This document shows, piece by piece, positions 1-10,087 of a stretch of DNA of 64,000 bases; the stretch's first letter is position 1, and every line of letters starts with the position of its first letter. Position numbers and translations under genes: made by a program. The notes beneath the pieces were generated by a model. The model made no database searches and was not told the DNA's origin. It saw only the letters and a list, made by a program, of their open reading frames with translations. This stretch comes from Patiria miniata (Eukaryota > Echinodermata > Asteroidea > Valvatida > Asterinidae): assembly GCF_015706575.1 (NCBI RefSeq), contig NW_024037060.1, positions 3,476,515 to 3,540,514 of the forward strand, in the 5' to 3' direction.

Positions 1-2367
1 CGCATAGCACCCAAGGCGAATGCGCCCCTCAGGTGTTAAAAACGTCATATCCCACACATCACAGCAGTCAACAATTGTTAATTATCGTAAGTGCAATTTA
101 CAATTTGATGAAAAGTTTGGGGTTTTCAACACAGCAAGACCACATCTCTATGAAACGTTATGAAACTAACATGTGTACCGGTAATCTGACAAAGTGACAC
201 AGAAAAATTGACCTGACATTGATCAAACTGGATAAGACTGAATAAAACCAGATTAAGCTAGATTAGTGCTATCTGGTATGTCACACCATTGTCTGTGTTC
301 AGATATGTAATTGTGCAATATGCAGACAAACAAAAGTGTGATTGTGTAACTCTGAATTACAAAATTACGTTGTGATTTTTAAAGTCTACAGGCTAATATT
401 TTTGCTGTCTTCAGTAAAATCAGGATCTGTTATAACGGAGTAACAAATGATTCCTGTAACAGATGAATCGCAGCACGTGATCACCATATACTCACAAGGC
501 CCCTTCAATGGAGAAACCATTGTGCATGCTATTGTACAAAGCCACTGCCCTATGACAGATTATCTGAACAAAAAGCAGCGAGAACAATGCTTATGCCAGT
601 GTGGGGGGGCCTCTGTAATAGAAATTATAGCGTGCCAAGATTGGGCTTTGAAAATATGTAGTTGGAAAGTAGAAAAAGGTTTCAAAGGATCGACTTCAAA
701 TGCAATTATCTCGTGATGAACTTTTGTAAGATATAGTGGGTTTTGTCAGTCATGAGAACATGGACGATGTATGTGACATTACTCAGTACAGTCGAGTCTC
801 GTTAACACAGACTCGTCCGAACCTGGACAAATTGTTTGTTGTATCAGAATTTTGTATTAAGAGGAACATCAGTCCCATTCATTGTGCACATAAATGCAAA
901 GTCGGGACCAAGGCTTTATGTTTGTTATAACCAGAATTTGTATTAACAGAGTTTGTACTAACGAGAGTCGACTGTACACGCCACGTACGAGATTGTGAAA
1001 AAAATACCTGAATAATTTATCAAATTACAATGTACATTACAGTTTTAATACTTTTTCTGAGAAGCAAGTTAACACACTTCCACCTTGGGTGAACAAAATA
1101 ATTATTTCCTTTCTTTCGTAACTGCCAAAGAGTTTATCAACCCCAGATAGAAGCAACAGACCTTATTCAATGAAAGATTCTTATCTGCCATACCAGGGAC
1201 AATATCAGGGACTATGTGTCCTCAGAAACCTTTATACATGTAGGCTAGCCTTGTATTGTCAAAGCCCAAAGCCATTGTCCACATTGCATATAACTGCTGA
1301 CAGCTATGTTTACTAAGCTAATGATAATCTGATAAACAAAAGTACCTTTGAGTTGAGTGATGAAAAGTACAACCTTTGCTCATTGGACTGTTGGGTCCAA
1401 TGGCTTACTAGCATGGTATTTTTCAGTACTACAGATTGTTAAATTTATTTTAAAAAATATGGGAGTAGCATGAGAAAAAAATGGGGAAAAAAAGCAAAAA
1501 GCATTGCCTGACTAAGGACAAGCTCACAAATTAAAGTTGTTTGTGTTAGTTTTTTTTTTTTTAAAGTGAGGCAAAAGTTCAAGTTTAGAACCAACGATAA
1601 ATGAGTCAATACAGAAACAACACTGCCATCAGCCCACTTGCAGATTTTGCATTCACAGTGCTGTTGGTGCAGTCGTGCATTGAGTTTGTTTGTGCTGGTC
1701 CTAGAGGGGCCGTCCCAGTAGAGAGTGTCAGTTGCCGACTGACTGACTGACCGACAGACCCAGTGACCCACTGACCGTCACTAGTGACTTTAGCCTGGTT
1801 ATTGGCTGGTGAAAAGAGCTAGCAGTGCGGCTATCGTATAAATCCAGCTCATTATGTGTACAGCAGAAGACTTCCAGTAAACTGCCATTCTGAATCAATT
1901 GAATATAATTGTGTGCACTCGGGGACCAGCTTTATTAGGCTTGCATTGTCTTATTAACCAGATTCTTGAAAATTGTAAGGCTTTCTGGCAAAATAAGACA
2001 GAACTGGGCAGAGGTCAAAATGAGGGTTTGCAGGTATTAGGAAAGAGAATACAATTCTCCTTACAATACTGTTTGTTGCACTTCAATCAGACATTCCATT
2101 GACAAGTTATGGCTGTTTCAAGTTCGCTTTTACTGACATGTCGGAAAAGTAAAATATGTACTGAGAAAAAGAACTTTAAACTTTCAAGTTTTGTAGTCGT
2201 AAAAATTACAAATATCAATAAATCTGAAAATAAAAACAAAAATCACCCCAATTTTAATTTTTTTTTTCATTTTTCTCTTCTCAGTAGGGCCTTTGCTCGT
2301 CTCATTTTGCCAGACCACCTCACAATTAACAAACAGCACGCTATGTGTACGAAAAATGTACAAGTAC
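1..2367. other. AGPS intron 3 (partial), no further exon seen
   Basis: This AT-rich stretch lies 3' of AGPS exon 3. No exon matching the next AGPS segment was found on the minus strand. It holds repeat fragments. The stretch around 1885-1940 is closely similar to 30717-30770 (shared core TTGTGTGCACTC followed by GGGACCAGCTTTA). The first 40 bases share a GCGCATAGCACC motif with 56629-56670. Confidence 0.5.
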
Positions 2368-2455
2368 CTGTGACTGACTTCTGTTGTCCGGACTGAACCC
2401 TTCTATTGAGTCAATCCAGGCCTTGAAGTGAGGCAATTCCCCTGCGATGTTGTAC
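2368..2455 (-). CDS. AGPS: AGPS exon 3
   Basis: The exon has 88 bases, a TAG acceptor ending at 2456 and a CAG/GTACTT donor at 2367. The translation YNIAGELPHFKAWIDSIEGF corresponds to the segment after the conserved Arg-Tyr in mammalian AGPS. It ends in phase 0. The next exon lies left of the window or was not recognised. Confidence 0.8.
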
Positions 2456-5329
2456 CTAAGAATAAGAAAGTAAGAAAGGCATTGTTGTTTTAGGAGACAG
2501 TCACAAAGCTCATGAGAATATTTTTAAGGTAGGCATATAAAATGGGAAAATAGCTGTTGAAGGCTAGAAATTTCAATTTGTTTATAGATTATTCCAACAA
2601 CAACAATTTTCTGCTTTGGCAACAGGCTCGAGTAAGTCACGTTCAGGTAGTAGTACGCATCCTTTCATCCACTCCAGACTCTTTCCACCTTCCACCAAAA
2701 AATGGTGTGGCATGCGCGCGGACATGGTGCCACCTCTCTGGCGAATTCCAGTATACAATGGGCTTTTTTTACAAAGCAACAGCAGAATATTTCTTTGTCC
2801 AGCCAAACAAATCGGAATAATTTCCATTTTTGAAATTACAATTTCCTAAAAAAACAATAACTTTTTTTGGTGTGAGATATGTGGGGCTTTTTTTTGGGGG
2901 GGGGGGGTAGTCGGGGGAACGAAGTTGAATTTTAAAGCATTAACCAAATTATAAATTAGGGTAAAGAGTGCGGACTGAGAGATCACTTACCTACTTCCAC
3001 TGAATGAGAATTCATTGTTGTCGCCTATGACAAATCTGGAGTCTTTGTAGCCCCAACCATTCCATTTCAATGCCTCCTGCCTGACAAATTTAACATCACA
3101 TATAAATAAAGTTCAATATACACAAGAAGTTGTAGTAGCTATTTCCTGAATAACTTTTAAAAGGACATTTTGTTTTAGAAACTTCATGAATCCTTGAAAT
3201 CTCCAACATTGCAGTCTGAGACTTAGGGCACATTCTCTCAATCTTTAACAAGGCTACCTCATTTCTCCTCCACTGATGGATTTGAGATATCTGTGAAGGT
3301 GGAGCTGCTAAGCACAACAATTCGCTTAGCACAAAAAGAGTCTGGCTTATAATAGCAGGTTACAGCCAAAACTCCATGTGATTTTCATGCTTAGCAAACA
3401 ATATTAGCTGAATACCAATCACAAGCACTATCCATCATAATACATGGAAATTTGGTTGGTACATGTAATCATGTTTTTGCCAAGGAAGACTTTTCATGCC
3501 AAGCAAATGTTTGTGTTTAGCAGCGCCATGAAATTGCCCCTGGCTCATGGGTTATGCTTATGATGCACACCATACAGAGATGCACACCATGAACTCACCG
3601 AGGTCAAATCTCGCATGTTTACTGTGAGAAAACTGCTGTGCATACCCTCTATGGGCTCCGTGCACCAACAAAGAGGGCGCCCTTTTACCTTGCAACGATG
3701 TCCCATGGGTGGGACATTTAGCTGGTTGACGCGCACCGTTCCTTGTGTGTGACGCACGTACACCAGGGGATTTGTACTATGAACACGCAGTGGTACGTAC
3801 GGCCGCGGGTCGCGGCAAAATTGCAGTCAAGCAAAGATGGCGTCGGTCGGTCACCCCCAACTGTACTTTCTTTGCCGGTGAGGGGGTACTTGTGAATGGA
3901 GCAGATTATGGTACACATACCTGATTTTGGGAACCCTGGGTGTTTTGTCAGTCTGTGCCGAGACAGCCGCACACTCTTGCAGGCAAATGGAGCTCTTTGT
4001 GTTCTAATAGATTGGACATTGAAGTAAAAGTAAACAAAACAAATGACAAATGTTAACTTTTTTCTGTCAATAAAGTGGGACTGCTGGGAATGGAGAGTGT
4101 CATAAAATGCTTCTTAAACAAAACACATTCATTCAGATGTAACTTTCGAATAGACTCCACTTTGTTGGGTTTGTTAAAACTCTGTTGAGACTCCGATGAG
4201 ATATGAAAAATGCTCGGAAATAATGTTGCATCCTGACGCTACTTTTTTCATCATATATTATTATATATCATATATTTCATCATACATTATAGGGTTCCCA
4301 AAATCTGCTCGGTTTACTCCAACTGCAATGCAACAAGGAGTGTTGAGCAGTATTGATGCAGATGCAGATCTCAATAAAGGTCATTCCTTGCAAAAATGTT
4401 GAAAAGACATGAATCTGGGACTGAGAAACATTTCCAACCTAAGTCTTTGTACACAACCAAAGAAGTGGCATCTGGACACTACATTCTTTCTAAATGTTCT
4501 TTAAGTTTTGAAAACTCGTTTCTGAGCATTATATTTGTATAATGACCTTGTATTTTTCAATAGACCTTATTGTGCGTATGTAGCTTGAGTAACTCAAGCT
4601 GATATGCTCATCTGGAAGTCACACGTGAATTCCTGATGAGCATGTCAGCTGGAGTTACTCAAGCTAATGGCATGCATATGAAATGATACCATCAGCCCTA
4701 TAGAGAAAGGCACAACATGACCTCACTGAGGTCAAATCTCGCATAAGTTTAATCAGTGTTAATGTGGAAAAATGGCTGTGCGTACCCTCTATGCCTTATC
4801 CGCATATTATAATAATAATGTACATGTAGCATCGAAAAGACAGAAAGATTCCCATATCTGGCCATCACCTGTCACCCTGTGCACAAACCCTATGGGACTG
4901 GTCTGAAAATGTCTCTAGTACTAGTAGTAGTAGTACTTCTTATTCCTCCATGGTCAGATGGTAGTACTGGTAGGCGCCTAGGCAATTATAGTAAAAACTT
5001 CAATAATTTTACTTTTTAGGGCATATTATCACTTTCTGATGGCTGATAGGTCACTTAAGGGAAAAATTAGTGTTGGCCAGATATGGCAATCTTTCCCCGT
5101 ATGGATATTATAAACCTAAACCAACACTCACTGCCCCGCAAAAGCACCAGTGTAGTCCCGTTTTACCTACCGTCTCCTCGCCACATTTCACGGTACCAAT
5201 CCCCTCGCCAACGCCGCTCGTGGAACAGAATTCGCGGCACACAAAGTCACCAGTTGAAGAGACACCATCGCCGCCGATGGCTGGCTTGAGATGTCCAAGA
5301 ATTACCTTAGTGCGTTCGGTGGAAGCCAT
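2368..5329 (-). CDS. AGPS: Alkylglycerone-phosphate synthase (AGPS), N-terminal exons 1-3, gene continues off the left edge
   Basis: AGPS is the FAD-dependent peroxisomal enzyme that replaces the acyl chain of acyl-dihydroxyacetone phosphate with a fatty alcohol, creating the ether bond of plasmalogens. Three minus-strand exons can be joined: 5132-5329, 2991-3076 and 2368-2455. They give 124 residues: 1-66, 67-94, a split Arg95, and 96-124. The block EALKWNGWGYKDSRF followed by a Tyr and a PHFKAWID-like segment matches the conserved start of animal AGPS (EVMKWNGWGYNDSKF). Residues 6-14, RTKVILGHL, resemble the PTS2 peroxisomal signal found at the same place in mammalian AGPS. The FAD-binding and catalytic parts are not in the window; I saw no further exon between 1 and 2367. 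Residues 15-66 are poorly conserved, so the 3' end of exon 1 is the least certain part. Confidence 0.85.
2991..3076 (-). CDS. AGPS: AGPS exon 2
   Basis: The exon has 86 bases, a CAG acceptor just upstream at 3077-3079 and a GTAAGT donor starting at 2990. It encodes EALKWNGWGYKDSRFVIGDN and a short tail, the most conserved N-terminal block of AGPS. It ends in phase 2 (AG), which completes an Arg codon with the first base of exon 3. Confidence 0.88.
3650..3903 (+). repeat. Dispersed 250-bp repeat, copy 1 (AGPS intron 1)
   Basis: This copy is nearly identical, in opposite orientation, to 27789-28036 in PPCS intron 5. Shared landmarks are AAAGAGGGCGCCCTTTTACC, GACGCACGTACACCAGGGGA and GGTGAGGGGGTACTTGTGAA. 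The block upstream, 3583-3650, shares the motif GAGGTCAAATCTCGCAT with 4725-4745. It is GC-richer than its surroundings. No coding potential is supported. Confidence 0.7.
4582..4665. repeat. Inverted repeat hairpin in AGPS intron 1
   Basis: The arm AGCTTGAGTAACTC followed by an AGCTGA-like block and ATGCTCATC is repeated in reverse complement on the right side. The arms are roughly 30 bases with a few mismatches and the loop is short. It is probably a small MITE-type hairpin. Confidence 0.6.
4842..5096. mobile_element. Short TIR element in AGPS intron 1, same family as 32280-32887
   Basis: The left end carries GAAAGATTCCCATATCTGGC and the right end its near reverse complement at 5074-5096. 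Internal sequence (CACCTGTCACCCTGTGCACA near the left end, TCACTTTCTGATGG near the right end) matches the larger copy at 32280-32887. About 255 bp long, it looks like an internally deleted derivative. It ends about 36 bp from the exon 1 donor of AGPS. A clean target-site duplication was not seen. Confidence 0.65.
5132..5329 (-). CDS. AGPS: AGPS exon 1 with PTS2-like signal
   Basis: This 198-base coding part has 66 codons and begins MASTERTKV. The R-x6-H-L spacing of a PTS2 nonapeptide is kept, with Thr at position 2 where Leu, Val, Ile or Gln is usual. The exon ends at a GTGAGT donor at 5131 in phase 0, which fits the phase-0 acceptor of exon 2. An earlier GT after codon 53 is also phase 0 and cannot be excluded. 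Confidence 0.7.
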
Positions 5330-6861
5330 TGCACTAAAACGTCCAATTTGTAGGAGAATAAAATATTGAAAAACAGGAAAATACGGACCCACTTGTAACT
5401 GATCTCTAGTCTTGATTGACCTCGGACTTCGAGCAGACGCCGCGTTCGAGTTTTTACTAAATTTACTCAGTCCTTTGCTACTGTTTGTTAAAATTAACCG
5501 TGACAATATATTTCAAAACCTTAAAAATGTGTCGTTATGTGGACATGTAGTTTCAGATATGTCCAATTCAGCAAAGCTTGATGATTAAGTGTGTTAAAAG
5601 TATTTGATATTATCTGTAAATACTTTAGGAAGGCAATTTTGTAATTTATATTCAAACATTGCATAGATTGTGACAAGTTTAAATATCGAGACATCACGCC
5701 ATTTCACTTCATTATCCAATGCACATGTGGCGAAAACGTACATAATGGCACAAGGTCGTGGAGGGCGCCCTATCGGTCGTGTAGCATTGATGTGCATTGT
5801 GTGTACCTTATGTAACTATTTAAAAAGTGTTATCGTGTGTGTGAAAAATGTAATAATTTCCCCGTGCTATTTTCGAGTTTCACCTCACATATAGATTTTT
5901 ATTTTTGTTTCCAATTGCTATAATTATTCCTTGCAATATACATTGCACATGTAAAAGTTAGAATGCTTTCACTTATGAATGACTTGTGTAGGCCTATAAA
6001 TCTTTAAAACTTTGAATGCGTTCAAAGTAAAACTGAAATCCAGCTCAAAAATTCCGAGTTGATGCTCCTATTTATTTTTCTCGTTGGGATGAACTTTATT
6101 CGGCGACTGTTTTATAAACACAGAAGAGACTGGTACGGTTCGACTGTTCTTGTAAAATAAAAAGCCTTTGTTGTCGTCTCTTTTCACTGAGTTAAAACAG
6201 CTCGGGGCATTATGGCTCTGTCTCAGAGTGAAATTTGCATATTTAGTTTTTACTGTGGCACCGACAGTGGGAAAAAAAACGCTCTAAAATTCTTTTCGAG
6301 CGGTTTTTCACTCTTCAAAGAGAGTTTAAATTACACTATGTTAAAACAGGACAACAGTCATGAGGGTAAAGTGATTTATTTACATGAATTTATATATTTA
6401 TAAAGTAAACACTTAAATTAAGCTACATATTGCAAGAAAATAATCAAATTAGTTCGATTATAACTTTAACAAGTGGTGTAGGCCTACGCGTGAGCTAAAT
6501 TTATGATTTGAAGAAAACAAATCCCAAAAACTGTACCGTCGATGAAGGCCTTTACCCGGTACCAGCGGCAGAAGGGCTAAGTGTGAGTTATAATTCTCCA
6601 TCCCCCCCCCCCCTTCCCCGGAACCTGAAATTGTGGATGTCGAAATTTGATGCAGTTAAAATAATATAGTCTTAACCTGATAATGCACATCAAGTTAAGT
6701 ATACTATAACTTAAAGATTGAAGTTTAAACAATGAATTATCTACATGTATGTATGTATATATACTATGGAGTGTTGGTATTCGAGATTTGGAGAGGAACT
6801 TTCAAATTATTTGAATTTGACTTGATACAAGTTTATGTAAGTCTGTTCAAGGAGTGGCCGC
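5330..6861. other. Spacer between AGPS 5' end and homeobox gene 3' end
   Basis: The AGPS promoter and 5' UTR must lie just right of 5329 because the gene reads leftwards. No TATA box is obvious. Short AT-rich open frames are present but none is recognisable. A minus-strand AATAAA at 6375-6380 could be the poly(A) signal of the homeobox gene, about 480 bases past its stop. A C-run lies at about 6602-6612. Confidence 0.4.
6375..6380 (-). terminator. Candidate poly(A) signal AATAAA for the homeobox gene
   Basis: TTTATT on the plus strand reads AATAAA on the minus strand. It lies about 480 bases downstream of the homeobox stop codon. The assignment rests on position only, in AT-rich sequence. 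Confidence 0.3.
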
Positions 6862-7308
6862 TCATCGACGTGCAGCCATGACACCCGTGTTGCCTGTCAG
6901 ACAGCCCGAAGCGACGGGACGTCGGCGGCAGTTGTTCCTGGAACGCATGGTCAGGGAAGCCGTGTCGCGACAAGTGATGACCGGAGCTCGATGGCATGTC
7001 GTCGTTGTCGCCGTCATAGCTGAGTTGCCACAGGATGATGCTAACTGCTGGTAAGTCCGACTTGAACCAATTCTAGGTCCGTGATGGTTGATGCGCGCAG
7101 AAGTGTAGGTCGTGGTGACGGTGGCCGATGCTGGACACATGAGGTAGCTTTCGGCGCCCGGGGCGGATGGTGAGGCAGGGGGAGTGGTGGTTATTGATGA
7201 GGGGAATCCGGGAGGAGCCATTTCTGGAGATGGAGAGAGTGGGCGTGGTGATGAGGCATATCTTGGTTGGAGGTAGGAGTCGTTGAAGCGTCGATGGATA
7301 AACCAAAC
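6862..7308 (-). CDS. Homeobox gene exon 3, recognition helix and C-terminal tail
   Basis: The exon starts after ATACAG with GTT TGG TTT ATC CAT, giving VWFIHRRFNDSYLQPRY. The remaining tail of about 130 residues is Pro-rich at first, then Thr/Ser- and Arg-rich, with no recognised motif. A further intron within the tail cannot be excluded. Confidence 0.7.
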   Translation of the reverse strand, partial: VWFIHRRFNDSYLQPRYASSPRPLSPSPEMAPPGFPSSITTTPPASPSAPGAESYLMCPASATVTTTYTSARINHHGPRIGSSRTYQQLASSCGNSAMTATTTTCHRAPVITCRDTASLTMRSRNNCRRRPVASGCLTGNTGVMAARR

Positions 7309-8337
7309 CTGTATAGATAGAGGGAATGGATGCAGAAGTTCTTATAAATTACGCTTGATTAAACTTACTCTCCCTAAATAAAATTGGATGATTTTGCAGA
7401 ATTATGTAAGACAAAGTCCAGCCAGTATGTCTCTTATTATCTGTTGCCAAAATATTGGTGGATTTTAAAGGATTCACAAGTTGGTTCCTTGGGGAAATCA
7501 TCATGAGTCCTCATTCAACTTGAATGATGTATGCATCGGTGCTATTTTTTTTCTTCAAGACTGAGTACTCAGCAGGAAAAGAAAGCCAACCAGCATGGTG
7601 AGACAACATTTCAAGAATTGGGTGGGGAAAAACCTACGTCGATATCCTCCTCTGTCACGCTGAGTGCATCGGCCAGAATGTCCCTGCCTATGAACCCCAG
7701 GAACGGGTTGGCTGCGTAGACGGCTTCCAAGTCCGTCTCCTGCTCCGGCGTGAATGGGAAGGGTGACCTGCACGGGGGTAGCTCGCCGGGGACCGGGGAG
7801 GGAGAGTCGATGCCGGACTCGGATGACAGGTCAGAGGTATTGAAGTCCATTACTGAAGAAAGGGGAGAAATTGCATATTAGATGGTTGGCTGGATGGGTA
7901 ACCGGCTGGATTAAACTGAGTCAATTTTGTTCACTTTGAAGTACACAGTTGTTTTGTCAACTTTTTAAAAATTTTATGGGAATATAGTTACTGAAATGGT
8001 TTAGGCACTTGACTCACGTCAGTCAAGAAGTTAAGTAAAAAATCATCCCCCTGTTTTTTGTTTGAGTGAAACTGTTTGAAAAGTCTTGAGTCCTTTGCGT
8101 GCAGAAGGATACCCCGTTTCAATATCTTAAAAAATAATGCCCCATCAGAATTCCTTTGGGTATTTTTTTCTGTACATGTATCGAAACATTCCTCCACGGA
8201 TTACAAGAACAGAAAAGTTGATGGTTTGGTTATACGTATTGAGAAAAAAAATCAAACTCACCCTCCTGGTTCCTAAATACTTGGTCCATGGCGTCATCAT
8301 CTTGAAACCCAAAGAACTCATTAAACGTGGAATTCAT
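6862..8337 (-). CDS. Divergent homeodomain protein, three exons, about 245 residues
   Basis: This is a probable nuclear transcription factor; its targets are unknown. The exons are 8262-8337, 7638-7852 and 6862-7308, with phases 1 and 0 and good GT-AG sites. The homeodomain spans about residues 52-111 and aligns without gaps: Phe8, Gln12, Leu16, Glu17, Tyr20, Asn23, Arg31, Ala35, Leu38, Thr41, Glu42, Ile45, Val47, Trp48, Phe49, Arg52 and Arg53 are all present. The recognition helix reads VWFIHRRF, so the nearly invariant Asn51 is His and position 50 is Ile. The N-terminal arm lacks the usual Arg5. The intron falls between homeodomain residues 46 and 47, a position common in paired-type genes. 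An acidic N-terminus precedes the domain and a Ser/Thr/Pro-rich tail follows to the stop at 6862. I cannot name the family; a fast-evolving paired-like gene is my best guess. Confidence 0.8.
7638..7852 (-). CDS. Homeobox gene exon 2, homeodomain helices 1 and 2
   Basis: The acceptor is a pyrimidine tract plus CAG at 7853-7855. The exon carries a Ser/Pro-rich linker, then FPFTPEQETDLEAVY (helix 1) and RDILADALSVTEEDID (helix 2 to the start of helix 3). It ends at GAC/GTAGGT in phase 0, between homeodomain positions 46 and 47. Confidence 0.8.
8262..8337 (-). CDS. Homeobox gene exon 1
   Basis: This exon encodes 25 codons, MNSTFNEFFGFQDDD and onward, plus one base, and ends at a GTGAGT donor. 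An in-frame TGA lies upstream with no other ATG between, so this ATG is the natural start. The peptide is short, acidic and rich in Phe. Confidence 0.7.
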
Positions 8338-8541
8338 GATGAAGAGGTTGGGTATGGTCAAGGCGAATACGTGCAACGGCTGGAGAATGTTCAAAACACG
8401 TCTGTTTCAAAACTGATCGCAAGAAGGAAGTGACACTGTTTGGGCGAATTCGGGGGGACGCGTTTTGAGATCCGCAAGCTCTCCTGGATCTCATTCATGA
8501 GCACTGCCATGTTTGATGTTATCCGTGGTTCTCGTCTAGTG

Positions 8542-8724
8542 CTTTGATTGGTTGATTTTGTCGTTGTTGCCAGGACGCTTTGAACTTCTCCGATGTTCCA
8601 GTGCTGTAATTGGCCAGTCCGAACGTTAGAGGATTAAGAAAGTTACCGCTTCAGAGCGGGACAATGGAGGGATTAGGTGAGGCTGTGGCTCTGGCGGTAT
8701 GACAGTGCTAATCCCCTCTAATCC
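8542..8724 (-). promoter_or_regulatory. Candidate proximal control region of the homeobox gene (CCAAT, TCF-like and Otx-like sites)
   Basis: Upstream of the start at 8337 there are two CCAAT boxes on the minus strand (ATTGG at 8547-8551 and 8609-8613). Two CTTTGA(T/A) TCF/LEF-like cores lie at 8542-8548 and 8578-8584. Four TAATCC-type (Otx/bicoid class) sites lie at 8631-8636, 8670-8675, 8709-8714 and 8719-8724. The first three starts are spaced exactly 39 bases apart. Site identities are seen in the sequence; factor binding is inferred. Confidence 0.5.
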
Positions 8725-9702
8725 AAGCCGAAACGGATCAATGCGTCGGCCGTTTCAAGTACAACTTCCCCACCGGCTTTTAAGCGGCAAACTGTTCAGA
8801 AACTATACTGCATGTATGTGGTAAAGCATCGGATCTTTCAAGTTTTTGACTCTGGATAAGAGTGAGGTAAAATGCCGACAACGCTCATGGAAATAAAAGA
8901 CAATGTCTGACGAGATTTGACACTTTGCCTGGTACGTGGTAGTGTAAACTAGTGAGGTTTTGCGGTAACACCATTGTGGACGAATCTCTTTTGGGGAGAT
9001 GTGTGGTTCTGAAAAGAACCTGTTGGTTGTGAACCGTTCTACCACATGTGCACATGGTGTTACTGCAAACCTTCACTATAGTCTAGAATGGTTTTAAACA
9101 GGAAAAAAAGTTAACCCAAAAAACCCGTGTTTTCTGCGTTAGTTCCAACAAGGCGGATGATATTTTTTAACTCGAGTGTTACAATCAAATGCAATTTTGA
9201 CACGAGTGTCGTTCATGGTACCCTTCTGATCTTCTGTACTTTCATTATTTATAATACCACTTTTTTATATCACGTGGTTATACAAACAGAAGGACCTAAT
9301 GACCAAGGGTGGATCCAGGGGCCGGGGGGGGGGGGCAACGGGGGCCATGCTGTGGCTATACATTGGACTATACATCTAAAGGTCCTCACTTCGAATCACA
9401 CAGGCTGTGTTTTTATTGTTTCTTTCTTTACTATTTTTAGTCACTTGGAACATTTTTCGTTACCTTGTTATATTTTGGTTTGGATGATTTTTGTGGACGG
9501 AAAATAAAGTCCGAGAACCTGACTTGCAACCCAACTTGCTTCGATATATTTACGTCAATGTGTGGTGTGGGAAAAAAATATCGCGTCCCGTCGATCCACA
9601 AGTCTCAAGCCTGTGGTACAAGCGCCCTCTCTTGCTCGCACACAGAGCCCATAGATAAGGTCCTCTGCATGCAATCAATCTCATGTTAATTCAGTCAATA
9701 CT

Positions 9703-9844
9703 CAATAAGCCTCTGTACTAATGACGTCACACTTTGTTTACGTGTGCGCTTTCCTATGGTGCTCAGTGGACCGTGGACCCCCACAGGCTCCATAGGAACT
9801 GCAATGTAAACAAAGTGTGACGTCATTAGTACAGAGGCTTATTG
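9703..9844. repeat. Perfect 39-bp-arm palindrome carrying a CRE core in each arm
   Basis: The left arm 9703-9741 begins CAATAAGCCTCTGTACTAAT and ends TTTGTTTAC. The right arm 9806-9844 is its exact reverse complement. The 64-base centre has a weaker inner pairing around CCTATGG and CCATAGG. Each arm contains TGACGTCA, the full CREB-type palindrome. It has the form of a foldback or MITE copy. Confidence 0.8.
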
Positions 9845-10081
9845 CTTTCGGTGAAAGTTTCTTCCCAACATAAATGCAAGGGTTTTTTTGTAAAGAATGA
9901 CATAAAAGGTAAAGGCCAACATGACTTTTTTGTTTATCCCTCCGCAAAGCATCAACACTAGGAAAATCAACGACACAATCGTTCAAGATCGAGACTGATT
10001 TTATCAAACTGTATATGCATTGAAATAATTTTTGGAATAAGAATTGAAGAGACATAAAGCTTTGTACAAACTGAAGCTTAC

Positions 10082-10087
10082 TTTATT
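10082..10087 (-). terminator. Candidate poly(A) signal AATAAA of the sulfotransferase gene
   Basis: This plus-strand TTTATT lies about 850 bases past the stop codon at 10941. The assignment is by position only. Confidence 0.35.

Noticed and set aside
3545..3972. Minus-strand frames in AGPS intron 1 and similar plus-strand frame at 27733
   Set aside because: They are the same dispersed repeat read in both places, with no conserved coding frame.
6212..6403. 63-codon plus-strand open frame with good start context and a possible GGTAAAG donor
   Set aside because: No recognisable family, AT-rich, and no matching downstream exon in phase.
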